DNA of 64,000 nt from Perilla frutescens (taxonomy: Eukaryota > Streptophyta > Magnoliopsida > Lamiales > Lamiaceae). A model generated the notes under the pieces. That model did not search any database. It worked only from the letters and a program-made list of their open reading frames with translations, and had not been told where the DNA came from. Made by a program: the position numbers and the translations under genes. Positions 48,451 to 60,069 of this stretch are shown one piece after another (the stretch's first letter is position 1; each line of letters starts with the position of its first letter). The stretch lies in assembly GCA_026008535.1 (NCBI GenBank), contig BRKX01000002.1, positions 57,657,170 through 57,721,169 of the forward strand. The letters run 5' to 3'.

Positions 48451-49128
48451 GGGGTTATGAACCTTTTTTCCAGCACCCCTACTAAAATGGGATATTTTTC
48501 AAGTTAGGGACTGACATCTACCAATGGTTCATCATACCCAATAAAGTATCATAATATTTTATTATTTAATTTTGAATTTTTAGTTTTTATTTGAAAATTA
48601 AGTACCAAAAAACTATAATAAATTTTGATTGAGTATGTTGAACCATGAATAACAAGTATAAAATTAAACGCAAGAAATTAAAATTGAAGAAAAAATAAAA
48701 AATCAAATGTGTAATAGATAATGTAAAATAGGATAGCCGATTTTGTGTGGGGATGAAGGAAAAAAATTGATTTATATTTTATAAAGTTACTGAGACTGTA
48801 AAAAAAAAAGATTATTATGTTTAGAATTAATCTACAAAATGCATAACCTTTGTATAGCCCAAGCCCATTCAGCTTATCCTTTGCCCATTTACAATTGATG
48901 TATGTCTCGGCCGCCAAAAATCCTTTGTATAGCCCAAGCCTATTAAGCTTACCCTTTGCCTATTTACAATTGAGGCTGGACGCGAGTTTGGGCGGGTTAG
49001 GGGTGATTGTGGATTTTATTTGACCCGTCTAATGTAAGCGATCCGTTAGATGGTCTAATACAAGTTTTTGTCTTAGGATAAAAGTCTAAAATAATAAACC
49101 AATTATTTTTTGCCTAAACTAATAATGA

Positions 49129-50745
49129 GGTTTTTTTTTTGAGATAAAACTAAGGGTAAATTACCTTAAAATACATAAACTTTGGGGTGTTTTTGGTTTT
49201 CACACTTTTTAAAAAATGTAGTTTTAATAACATGAACTTAGCTTTTTTTATTTTTTCACATGATTTTCGAATTCCGACCAATTGAATCTGACATGGCAGC
49301 CGGAGATGCCACGTGTACATCTACGTGGATACCAAATTCCCTTAAAATACACCAACTTTGGATTGATTTTATTTTTTCACACGAATTAAAAAATATCAAT
49401 TTTAGTTTTTTTTTTTTTTTTTTTTTTTTGCTTTTTTGTGTAATACATAAAATTCATCAATTATTACTATAGAGTTGTTGTTGTATACATTGTGAAATAT
49501 TTTGAATTTTCTTAGTTCATGCAATATATAAAATTTAAGTTCGAAAAAATTAAATAAAATAACTATCAGACCTTTTTAGTTCTCTATTTGAAGAAAAATT
49601 ATAAAAATAGACTTAACCTAGTGTAATGGTATAAATAATTGAATTTCGAATACAACAATCGTCAAGTCATAAATAGTGGTGTATGGCGTATCATATATGT
49701 TGATTAATAATATTACACAATCAATCAATTAAGTTAACAAATAAATTAATCACATAGAAACTACATATTACTTTTTGGGGTATTATCAGATTTTAGCCCG
49801 ACCTTTCAAGTAATTTATAAAAATGTCCTGATCTTTCATAAATAATAATTTAATACCCGACCTTTTGAATATACAACAAATCTAGCTTGTAATTAATTTT
49901 TGAGCTTTTAGTTACCGTCGTATATCTTTTTTCTGAATTTTTTAATGACGTGGAAAATACTTGTGCTATGTCAATTGATCAAATAAAATTTAAATAAAAT
50001 TATATTTCACTCCAGACCGTATGTAAAAAGATATACGTTGGGGACTAAAAGCCTGAAAATTAATTCCAGGCTAAATTTGTTGTATTTTCAAAAGGTCAGG
50101 TATTAAATTATTATTTATAAAAAGTCAGGACATTTTTGTGAATTACTTGAAAGGTCGAGCTAAAATCTGATAATACCCCTTAATTTTTCATCATATATGT
50201 TTAATAGTATCTTTTGATATAACTTTATATCTTAGATAATCTTAAATAATTTTATAATTGAACATTTCCATTTATATTAATTGTTGAACAAATTCTTAAT
50301 TCGTCTATTTTATTATTCTTTAAACCTAATAATAATATAAATATGTAACGACTCCAATTTTTCCAAACGTCATAATGATAAATGTGCATATCATACACAC
50401 CCTAAAGTCATAATATGATTTTTGTGCATATTAAATAAATTACATAATATCAAAAATATCACAACTGTCAAATGATGTTGATTAAAATTTATATTTTGTT
50501 CGATAATTAATTTTAAAAAATATAAAGTGAATTATTCATATCATGTTTGCCACATTAATTACAAGAAAAAAAATAAAAAAAAATTTATAAACGTGGTCTT
50601 TTTTTAATTCATGTGAAAAATAAAATCAACCCAAAGTTCATGTATTTTAAGGCAAGTTGGTTCCACTTATTAAAACTACATTTTTTTAAAACGTGTGAAA
50701 AACCAAAAATACCCTAAAGTTTGTGTATTTTAAGGCCCTAAAATT
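49129..50745. mobile_element. Foldback element, interrupted by a second one
   Basis: The left arm (about 49154-49410) and right arm (about 50575-50745) are inverted copies. Shared landmarks are CCTTAAAATACAYAAACTTT, TTTTTGGTTTTCACAC, ATGTAGTTTTAATAA and, further in, TTGATTTTATTTTTTCACA. The flanks read TAATAATGAGG on the left and TAATAATGGGT on the right, a possible target duplication with one mismatch. A poly-T run lies at 49405-49430. No coding content. Confidence 0.65.
49778..50182. mobile_element. Nested foldback MITE
   Basis: The element begins GGGGTATTATCAGATTTTAG and ends with its exact complement, CTAAAATCTGATAATACCCC. The match continues far inward (CCCGACCTTTCAAGTAATT, AAATTATTATTTAT with their complements), so the two halves of about 190 bp can pair almost fully around a centre near 49950-50010. 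It lies inside the outer foldback element. No clear target duplication. Confidence 0.75.
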
Positions 50746-50801
50746 AATAATGGGTTGAGCACGAGAGAGTTGGCAAAAAGAGGCGATCAAAAATAAAAAA
50801 T

Positions 50802-50873
50802 TCCGTTGCCGGGACTTGAACCCGGGTCTCTCGGGTGAGAGCCAAGTATCCTAACCAACTAGACTACAACGGA
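50802..50873 (-). tRNA. tRNA-Glu (anticodon CTC)
   Basis: The 72-base gene reads, on the minus strand, TCCGTTGTAGTCTAGTTGG at its 5' end and CCCGGCAACGGA at its 3' end. The acceptor arm (TCCGTTG/CAACGGA) pairs perfectly. The anticodon loop is CTCTCAC between CTTGG and CCGAG, giving anticodon CTC; one pair in that stem is T-G because the usual CTCGG is CTTGG here. The T arm CCGGG-TTCAAGT-CCCGG is perfect. This is a standard nuclear plant tRNA-Glu. Confidence 0.95.
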
Positions 50874-51020
50874 TCACATTTAGGGATCTATAATTTATTT
50901 ATTTAACATGATACATTTGAGAGCTATGAGCACAATGTAGAACAGTACATACATTCTTGACAGTTTTATTTTATGCATCACGTACGGTACAATATAAACA
51001 AAAAAAGAAAAAGATGAATG

Positions 51021-51967
51021 CTAGCGAGCGAGATAATCAATGGGAGGGCGATTGTGTTGAAAGACAAGGTGAGATGTTGTTTCAGTTGGATGAAAGGAAT
51101 CCCAAAACACATACTTGGCTGCATCTGCACAAACATGAGATAATCGGTTGCATAGAAACGAAAACTCCATCAACCCCGTCCCGCAGCATCCCAACTTAAC
51201 CTCCTCGAAACCTGCAGCAGTACTCATCGAATTAAATTATATATATGTGTGCATATATTATATTCACGTATATATATGTATATATATATACCGTATTTGC
51301 GGTGTAAAATCATCTCCTCCAACGGGCCATAGAGGTCGATATAAGCAAATCGAGATGGGGAGGGCTGTAGTTGAGCTTGCATTATGTTTAGTTCCTTTTG
51401 AAGATTGTGGTTGAATTGTCGAGCTAAAGAGGATATAGTGTCGTTGCACTCACGTTTACTGAATTTTTTATTCCTGTAAAAGGTCATCACAAAAGGCAGA
51501 CAACCCATTGGTGGCAGCCCCACTACTCCAATTCGTCGACCTCCTTGCTCCTGCAACTCCTGCATGTCACAACCATGCATCCCATCCATAATTAACAATA
51601 TCAATTATTATAAAAAAATTGAAAGACGACGACCTGAAAAAACTTCCGAGCTAATTGTCCGACGAGATTCGTGTAACTTGAGATGTTGTAAGTTCGACGT
51701 CGGGTTAGTCTCATAAAGTAGTTAATGAGGAAGTCATTAGTGCCAGCACTAATAATGAAGATGGCATTATTTATCAGCTCCTTGGTTTTTTCCCTCCCAA
51801 TTGCCACCTCCACTTTTGCTTTATACTCTTTCAAGTGTTCCAACCGCTTCGACAGAGGTATCGTTTTCTGAAATGGATTACATGCATATATATCGAATTG
51901 AAGCCCGAATATCATAATCAATCATTAATTAATTAATTAACTACTAAGTCCAACTCTACAATCAAGT

Positions 51968-52011
<44 letters not shown>

Positions 52012-53046
52012 CGCTTATGGCGGGAGTAAGAGGGTCGAATCCGGATCCAGCAGAAGCAAAACTGACTCCAGTGATGAGCTCCTTAATGCTGAGTGATGGA
52101 TCCAGATACGGAGGCACGAACTCTTTGATGCCAACATAGTTAGCTGCATCCATATATCGCCAATATTATTCACCACTGCATATTATTAAGTGTGTATATG
52201 TGTGTGTGTGTGTGATTAATTACTACTCTAACCTCTAATTAACTACAGGCCGACAGCAGGGAAGAAGGAATAACTTATATAGATTTTTGATTGGGGAGAA
52301 TTTACTTTTCTACTTAATCATCAGAATTAATTAAAATAAAAAAGTATAAATATTTATATTACAGCGCAACAAATAATAACAATTCTAATAATATTTGTGT
52401 GCATATTCTAGTGGATTGTACCCCTTCGACAAATGGACAGATATGGAAATCATCCTGGCTAGCTAGTATATAATATTGTTAGATCGATGAGCTTGTTTAA
52501 TTACTTTGATGATTTGTACAATTTGTCAGATTATAGATAGTTTAATTAGTAGATACATGGATGAATATGATAAAATGAAATATCATTTGTTTACTTTGAG
52601 ACATTAAGGAGGAATATAAATTATGGAACACACATCTTAGGGGATATATCATGTAATAACGAACATTGAATTATATATTCACGTACCATTATATTTTAAT
52701 ATCAAATAAAGTAAATATAAGATTAGAAACGATGAATTAATTAAGGTAAAAGTAGGAAAAATGAAGGAAGCAACTGTGACTCACCAATGAAATCAATAGC
52801 AAGACGGCCATTAGACCACCTTCCAGTTGGTGTATGGTTGAGAAAATCTTTGCCGTAAGGGAAAAAGTTGGCCCGAAATGGAATATTCAAGTAGTTGTTG
52901 TTTCCGGGATCCACCGTCGAGTCGCCGAAAATCAGAATGCAGGATGACGACGTCGATCTCTCCCTTCCAACGCCGCCGACTACAACCAAAACAAGCACAA
53001 ACCAACATACAAAACCACAGATTTTCAGCTCCAACTTAATGGCCAC
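51021..53046 (-). CDS. GDSL esterase/lipase, expected ATG is GTG
   Basis: Secreted SGNH-fold esterase/lipase of the plant GDSL family; the substrate cannot be told. Five exons join in frame: 52785-53046, 52013-52143, 51634-51867, 51292-51559 and 51021-51211, giving 361 codons, a full-length family member. Residues 9-27 are a hydrophobic signal peptide. The catalytic Ser is in FGDSTVDPGNNN (about residue 43), the Asn in SAGTNDFLINY (exon 3) and the Asp/His in FWDSFHPTE (exon 5). No in-frame ATG precedes the GDS motif: the codon where the start is expected is GTG (53044-53046, followed by GCCATTAAG), and the next upstream in-frame ATG is followed at once by TAG. So it is either a recent pseudogene, uses a non-ATG start, or has an upstream coding exon. 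It is a paralogue of the gene at 61888; exon 2 is 131 nt in both. Intron 2 has GT and GA runs (51966-52010). Confidence 0.85.
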
Positions 53047-53502
53047 TTGTGCTCTCAAATATTCCAACACGAGACCAATTTCTCTCAAATTCTACATTTT
53101 CAACTCAAACGGTCAAACCTAATTAATTGCTAAATATAAATGGGAAGCTTTTGTAACTGCGATTTTCTATTACCAATTTGCTACATCTTTCCTTATTTAA
53201 CAAACCTTTTATTTTCACAATTTCATCTCTTCTTGCATTACTTTTTTTTTTTTGCATTTATTATTTAATTTTCTTGGTCAATTTTTTTTTTGTTTTATTT
53301 TATTTTTAGGGTTGCTTTTTTGGGTAATTATTATTCTTTGGAGGGATTGTTTTGATTTATTTTATTTTAAATTAAGCTTTATTTTGAATTTATTATATTT
53401 TATCAAATTAATTAACAAGGCAATTATTTTTTTCCTTTGCATATAATGTAATAATTGGACATTTCCCTTTCTTCTAATGAAATTGTAACTGAAGTTTTGC
53501 AT
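53047..53502. other. Upstream region of the first GDSL gene
   Basis: AT-rich, with T-rich runs at 53240-53300. No gene. It should hold the GDSL promoter, but I see no clear TATA position that decides it. Confidence 0.45.
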
Positions 53503-53510
53503 TAATTTAG

Positions 53511-54980
53511 GGGTGTTTCTATATACACCACTAAATTTTCTAAATGCACCACATTTATTAATTACACCACCATCTTAAAAAAAATATTCATTAATTTTAA
53601 TTTCCTTCATACACCATGCTATTTTTTCATTGTACCCTTCAATTAAAAAATAATTTAAACTAATCTGAAAAAGAGAAATGCGGAGAGAGAAGAACTCGAA
53701 GCAACGATTTGATGGAAATATGTGGAAATGAGAAAAACTGAATTGATTAATTTCATAATCTTACAATTTTATGTTTTAATATGTAGCTTTCAATCTGAAT
53801 TTATGTTACTTTCGCAACTCACTCCTCCTCATCTCGTTTCTCTCTCGGCATTCAAATATCCAAACGCTTCCCATCGAAAAAAAACTACTCTAAAAAATGA
53901 AAGAGAGAAGAAGAGCAACATGAGACGTCGATTTTGAAGGAAGAGAGCAAGACAATATATAACAATTACGCTCTATCTTCTTTCTGCTCACTCTACAAAG
54001 TGTGGTAATATGCACGAAGAAGGGGCTGTGGCGGCAGAGGGGAAGCCGGAGAGAAGGGAGAAAGTGGGGTGGGAAAGAAAGAAGAAGGAGGCTATGACGG
54101 CTGAGGGGGAGCCAGAGAGAAGGGAGAAAGTGGAGTGAGAAAGAAAGAAGAAGGGGCGTTGTGGTAGAAGTTTGCAGAAAATAACAAGATGCGACATTCC
54201 TACTCTGCAAAAATGGTGGAGGGAGATGAGAGAGAACGTGTGGGGGAGGGGAAGAAAGTAGAAAGGGTCAGCCGTATTTTTTTTTTAATTAATTTTTAAT
54301 CAATGAAATATCTTTTTTTTTTAATTGAAAATGATATTTAAGTAAATTAGTAATTATTTAATTTTAAATTAAAGTTGGGAGTTTCTGTTTGCACCCCCAT
54401 ATTTACTCTTTGCACCATAACTTCTCTATGCACCCACTTTTTTACTCTTTGCACCCCTAAAATTGACTATAATGCCCTTACTTAAAAAACCATAAAATCT
54501 GAAAATTAAAAGCATAAAAAAAATCGCGTTTCGTTCGAAGTTGTGTATTCGAACATTCTGAATATGTTCGAAGTCTTCTGTTCGAGCATAATGGATATGT
54601 TCGAAGTCTTGTATTCGAACGGTACTTAAAAAAAATTTATGGAGTCCGATCGGAAATTATTTTTCGAACATGCCATGTTTGTTCGGAAATTAATTTTCGA
54701 ACAAACATGGTGTATTCGAAAATTAATTTCCGAACGTGACTTATTTTAAAAATTATGTATGTTCAAAAATAAAATTTCGAATAAATACGACGAGTTCGAA
54801 ATTTCATTTTCGAATCACACTTAATTTTTTCTTTTTGAACAAAGGGCATTTAAGTAACTTCAAAAGTATTTTATTTTTTCTTTTGGGGTGCAAAAGGTAA
54901 ATATGGGGGTGCAAACATAAACTTCCTTAAAGTTAATAGTGGTGTATTTAAAAAATTTAATGGTGTATATAGAAACACCC
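53511..54980. mobile_element. TIR element with 8-bp target duplication
   Basis: The exact 8-bp direct repeat TAATTTAG flanks the element (53503-53510 and 54981-54988). It begins GGGTGTTTCTATATACACCA and its other end, read inward, begins GGGTGTTTCTATATACACCA as well. The inverted similarity continues about 55 bp (ACTAAATTTTCTAAATGCACC against ATTAAATTTTTTAAATACACC). Eight base pairs suits hAT-type elements, but the ends do not look like a named hAT family and no transposase is present. Inside are a tandem repeat of about 70 bp (54020-54160, GGAGAGAAGGGAGAAAGTGG units) and a nested element at 54377-54926. Confidence 0.85.
54377..54926. mobile_element. Nested TIR element with its own 8-bp duplication
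   Basis: The exact repeat TTAAAGTT flanks it (54369-54376 and 54927-54934). Inverted ends of about 40 bp: left GGGAGTTTCTGTTTGCACCC, right read inward GGAAGTTTATGTTTGCACCC, both followed by CCATATTTAC. The core (about 54533-54830) has at least ten TTCGAA/TTCGAAC-like words in both orientations. There is no gene. It is inserted in the element 53511-54980 and is therefore younger. Confidence 0.85.
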
Positions 54981-54988
54981 TAATTTAG

Positions 54989-56690
54989 TCAAATTTAATT
55001 GATTATGGCGTGGTATAAAATTAAAAATGTAAATAGTATACTATAAGATTAATAGATTTAGTGGTGATCTCCTATATGGCTATACATAAGACTGGTGGAC
55101 CTGACCCTCAGACAAGCTGGCCCATTAAAAGTGAGCCCAACTCCTTACTAACCCACAATCAAAAATAAAAATTAAGAAGCACACCAAATATGAAAAAATG
55201 AAAAGAAAAAAAGATTACGGAATTTCAAATCAAACCTAAACTATTCGCCGCCGCTCATCTCCACCGCGAAGTCATGGTCATCATCACCATTGAGCCACTA
55301 AAAATAGAAGGATGACGTCACTGTTGAGTCACCGCAAAGACACAACGTTGTCACTAAGCCACCACGAAAAAAAAGACGTTGACACAGCTGAGAAACCGCA
55401 AAAATGACGTCATCGTTATAGCTGAGCCACAAGGTCATCGTTGCCACTTAGCCACCACAAAGAAAACAGTCGTCGTCGCTCGGTTGATCGGATTGATTTT
55501 ATCACCACCAACATAAAAAATATTTTATTCGTTTGAAAAAAAAACCCAAAAGGTGTATTAATGATCAAGTAATGGGAAGAGCATTCAAAGAAGGTGACCG
55601 TGATTTCTATCAAGAACAACCTTCAGATTTTTCTTCATCATCCATTCCAAAGTCTCTTCCCTATACGTGAGACGTTGCCCCACTCAAAATTGCATAGTTG
55701 TTGCAGTTGTTGAATTGGTTAAAGAAGTTTAATTTGGAAAATTTGGAGTAGGTTTAGAAATTAAGTATACCTAATAAAAGTCCTTTTATGTTGATATGAT
55801 CGGGATATCAGAAGCTGGTGAATGAACTATGTCCATATTTGTGGATTGTTGATGTTTGTATCTAGCTTTAATTTATGATCCAATTAGCTTTTTATGTGGC
55901 ATTCGATTCTTGTTTAACTCTATTGGTCAACATGATGAATCCAAGGCTGAAAATGAACATGATGAATCCAGTTCTGAAAATGAACAGAAAACGAAAGTTT
56001 TAAAAATCCTAATTATATTTTCAGACTCCAACATTAGTGATACTTTGTTGCATTTATGGTGATACTTTTATGTAATATATGTGATAATTAGATTTCAATG
56101 GCTCTCTAATTGGTTTCAAGAGACGAAACTTTGATAAAATGTATTGTTTGCATACTCGTGAAATTGGGTTTAGTGTTAGGAACAACAATATTAGAGTGGT
56201 GGTAGAAATGGGAAGAAAAAGAAATTAAATGACACGTTTAGAAAGACAAGAAAAGGTTGGTTAATAATACAACAAACTCAATTCAATCGAATAAGTTTGG
56301 CTTAAAAACTCTCTATCCTAAATAATTTTAGAGATATATTCAGATAATATTTTTTTGTATGACATGTGATACTTTAAACTATATACTAGACATTTTCTTG
56401 TACCTGAATCAAAATTTGATTTTATTGAATAAAGGTGATGGATATTGTTGCACAAGCTTAGTTCGAACTGATTTTGGAATAACACCAATCCTTAGTAAAC
56501 ATTTAGAAAATTTTGATTGTAGGCTTATCATATGATAAAATTTTGATAGTGTTCTTCATGTCAATGTATTGCTTTCTTTTCTTTTCTTTGCTGAGCCATT
56601 TGCCGACTTATTCTTCTTGAAATTCTTATTCGTGGTTTCTTTCTTTTATATAGCCTTGATTTATATTCCAACTCAATTCTCGAATTTTCA
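54989..56690. other. Gene-free DNA, possibly decayed MULE sequence
   Basis: The stretch 55245-55500 is GC-richer, with loose repeats of GAGCCACNRCAAAGA and GACGTCA words. GATACTT occurs at about 56040, 56062 and 56370, as in the MULE-like elements of this window. I could not find paired ends. No protein is recognised. Confidence 0.4.
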
Positions 56691-58861
56691 CTTCATAGTC
56701 CCATAGAATATGCCTTGACTGGAAAATGGTCTCAATACTCTCATTTTTAGTCCCAAAAGAAAAAAAAAACCTTGCAAAAGTAGTCTTACCGTCACATTTT
56801 CTGTTAAATCGGTTTGCACGTACATTCTAGGAATTATACTTTTGACCCCATGCAGAATTGCACGTTTTCTATATGATTTATCAATATAAGCATGCATTCA
56901 TAGAACCATTGAATTAAAATTATACAATGTTGATATCCGTTAACCATTAAAACAAAATCCTATAATCAGAAATTTTGATCCCGAATCCTATCTCTTGGAG
57001 AGAGATGCACATGTAGTCGCATAAGCTCTTCAGAAACTCACTATCTCAAGCAAGTATATCTAGTTCAAATATTTTAGAATAAACAATAGAAATAACCTCT
57101 TTTGGAAAAAACCAGATTGGATTTGAGACACCAATATCATTACTCTTTGCTGCTCCAGCATTTGGCTACTGCTACCATAGATATCAACAGTGCTAAGACT
57201 ACCATTATCAGCAACCGGGCAAACACCCCAACTGGGCAACCACCCTCAATATTTAATTAATTTCTCTCTCTCTCTCTTTCACATCACCAATATTTTATCC
57301 AACCCAACCACATACAATTTCATAGTTTATAAGCAACCACCCCAAACACCCAACCACAACATTATATATTATTTTTTCTTTTATTTTATTGATAAATATA
57401 ATATAATTAATAATAATTAAAATAAATAATTATTAGTATTGAAAATATAATAACATAAAATAACAAACTTTTATAAAATAGACAATATGATAAAATACAA
57501 AATAAACAAAACAAGAATATAAATAACAATAAACTCAACATGAATTGAAATAAACAAACTTAGAGACAAGAGTCCAAATAAAATTTACATATTCAATAAA
57601 ATGTAGATATAATGGATATATTTATTTTTAATAATCATTATATCTAGATATTCAAATAAAATTTGCATATCCAATAAAATAGAGACAAGTGTCCAAATAA
57701 AATGTACATATCCAATAAAATTTAAATATAATAGATATATTTTATTTTAATAATCATTATATCTAAATATCCAAATAAGATTTAGATAAAATGGATATAT
57801 TGCATTTTAACAATACATAAAAGAAATATAAAATACTTCCTCAAAAAGAAAAAAGAAATAAAAAATACAATAAAAAATATAAAATATAAAAAAAAAATAG
57901 AAGAGGAGAAAGAGAGACCACGTTCGCTTGGTTGCTCTTGGTCGAACGCTGAAAACCAAACATGACAATTTTTTATTTTTTTTTATTAATTTCCACCGTG
58001 GCGGACGCCTGGTTGCTGAATTCATGACCGATAATGTTGATCTAAGGAAACTGGTTGCTGATGGGAAGTTTCGCTGACGTCCAGAGTTCTCAATCTTAAA
58101 CCCAGAGAATCGGTACAGAGTAATGAAACTTTAATACAGGGTAATAACCCCGCAACTAAACACTATTAAACAATCTAATCCAACATCCAACAAACTAAAT
58201 GCCAACACAGTACACTAAAAAAAGGCAATTTTTTCTCATCTCAATCAAGCACAAAACCCAAATCTCATACCTATTTTTTTCTTGACGCTTCCTACATTGA
58301 ATCACAGAAAGTCATATAAATCCATGAACCAATAACCCTCAATCCCAAATTCCAACACCAACTCCGACACCAATAGCCCTTCTGATACAACAAAGACTTA
58401 ATCGCAAACTTTTACGCCTTCTGCTTGCTGTCGGAATTTTTCCTTTTTTCCATAGGAGATTGAAGAACTCCTGAATTTCTAACATTACCTTCTCCACGGC
58501 CGCCGCCTCCACCGCCGTGGTTGATCAATTGAAGAAAAAAACAAACATTCTTGGCAAGCTTCGTGCAGCCTGCGAAGCTCCATTCCATTGAAATTCGCCA
58601 TCTTTCTCAGAGCTTCGATTTGATTTGATTTGATTTGAAAAATTTCAATTTGAAAAAGAGGCGACCAGCAATTATCGGCGAGGCGTCGAAGAAGATGAGG
58701 GGAAGAGGGTGAACGATCTGGGAATTCCAATTTGGTTTAAGAAATTAGGGCTGAATATTTGATTAGTTTTTGTTTTTAACAGCCACGTGCAACTCACACG
58801 AACTCATCCCATTAATATTTGACGAATTTCTTCAAATTTGGGACTAAAGTGCATAAATTCA

Positions 58862-59645
58862 GTTCGAGCATCTCCAGTGTTACGCACCTATTTGGTGGTG
58901 CAGATTCTGCACTAAATAGGTGCAATTTCAATATCAAATTTTTTTGTACCTTCGCTAATCACTAAATTTTACATTAAATAAGGATATTCTCTTAAAAATA
59001 TTCATTTTTATCTTATAATTTAAATATGAATATGTTTAATGATTTTTTTAAAAAAATGATGATCATCCAAAACTAATAACTTTTAATTATATACTTTCAA
59101 AAAAAAAATGCTATTAAAAAATTATGTACTATTAAAAAAATTATAACATATAATGTGCTTGGAATAATAAAAGTACTTTCAATGATCATGTTGTGCATAA
59201 TAATGCATGTTGACATTATATCATGTAATATGTCTTTATGCCAGAAGCGTGAATGTCCAGCAACAATTGCAAATCGTGATATGAGCACTCTAAATGCTCG
59301 CTCAACATCCTTTCTGCATGCTTCTTGTCTCGTTGCAAAATATTTCTTATTTGGACGACGTGGATCATGAATAGTTTAAATAGTAATTTGTAATATGTGG
59401 GACTTCATTCTATCCATTATATTTAATTAATTGTGTTTTTATTAAAATTATTTATTTATTTAGATGGTCATATATAATTTATAAATTAAATTAAATTTAT
59501 TAAATAATCAATTTGGTGCAGTACCAAATTCTGCCCCAAATCTGGGGTAGGATTTGGTGCCACACCAATTTAGTACAGGATTTGGGACAACATTGGAGTG
59601 GATTTCTGCACCAAATTGGTGTTTTGGTCCAGCATTGGAGTTGGC
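58862..59645 (-). mobile_element. PIF/Harbinger element relic
   Basis: The left end GAGCATCTCCAGTG and right end, read inward, GGCCAACTCCAATG resemble the GAGCATCTCCAA ends common in plant PIF/Harbinger elements. The minus strand at 59368-59130 encodes the last part of a Harbinger (DDE_Tnp_4) transposase: DPRRPNKKYFATRQEACRKD, VERAFRVLISRFAIVAGHSR, WHKDILHDIMSTCIIMHNMI. The rest of the transposase and its partner Myb-like protein are absent, so it is a non-autonomous derivative or deletion relic. No TTA/TAA duplication is clear. Confidence 0.75.
59097..59368 (-). pseudogene. C-terminal fragment of a PIF/Harbinger transposase
   Basis: About 70 residues open on the minus strand, ending in the helical VERAFRVLISRF...IMHNMIIE segment that follows the last catalytic acidic residue in Harbinger nucleases. 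The upstream DDE core is missing. It is a dead fragment inside the relic at 58862-59645. Confidence 0.78.
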
Positions 59646-60069
59646 CTATAGGACTACTTTTGCAATGTTTATTTTTTTGGGACTAAAAATGAGAGTATCA
59701 CCACTATTTTCCAGTCAAGGCATATCCTATGAGACTACAAATGTAATTTTTTCCTCCTTTAGAAGTTACTTGGTCAAAACTAGCAGAAAAACATAATATC
59801 ATAAGATCTTCTAACCTTTCCGTGTCATCATAAACCTCATTTAGATTTGAATAGTCTTTTCTGTGTCATCATAAGATCTTGAACTTGCTTGTGATTGGTT
59901 GTTTAAATATTCTTTTCAAGTTGTGACTTGTGATTGGTTGGTTTTAACTATAAGGCAATTTGTTGTATAAATATTTTCTTTAAATATGAATTTTTTGTAA
60001 AATTATGAAATTTATTTAAATATTTTGTTAGCACCTTGAGTTTTCAAAATTGGGGTGTTACAAGTTTTG

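Larger units (their letters stand above)
46506..49072. mobile_element. Pack-MULE with captured host gene fragments
   Basis: An exact 9-bp direct repeat TTAGGATAA flanks the element (46497-46505 and 49073-49081). Terminal inverted repeats of about 50 bp are imperfect: the left reads GGGACACACTCCTGTAGGAC then GGTCTAACGGGTTGC, and the right, read inward, GACAAAAACTTGTATTAGAC then CATCTAACGGATCGC. Both continue into TTAGACGG-type sequence. There is no transposase. The element carries exon 1 of a formate-tetrahydrofolate ligase gene (46637-46813), a PPR-gene fragment (about 47461-47597) and a satellite of GATACTT units (about 47600-48450). Terminal structure, target size and captured exons together meet the definition of a Pack-MULE. 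Confidence 0.88.
56698..59743. mobile_element. Element or insertion bounded by inverted repeats of about 88 bp
   Basis: The segment 56698-56786 (landmarks ATATGCCTTGACTGGAAAAT, ACTCTCATTTTTAGTCCC, TTGCAAAAGTAGTC) recurs inverted at 59652-59743, about 85% identical by eye. Between them lie AT-rich DNA, a GC-rich gene-like island (58480-58740) and a PIF/Harbinger relic (58862-59645). No target duplication was found, so it may be a foldback element or two separate inverted copies of one repeat. Confidence 0.5.

Noticed and set aside
53890..54210. Minus-strand open frame of 106 codons with a repeated Ser/Leu/Pro peptide
   Set aside because: It is the complement of a GA-rich tandem repeat inside the TIR element.
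57206..58065. Possible MITE with ATCAGCAACC at both ends
   Set aside because: Only about 10-12 bp pair, three candidate end positions compete and no target duplication agrees.
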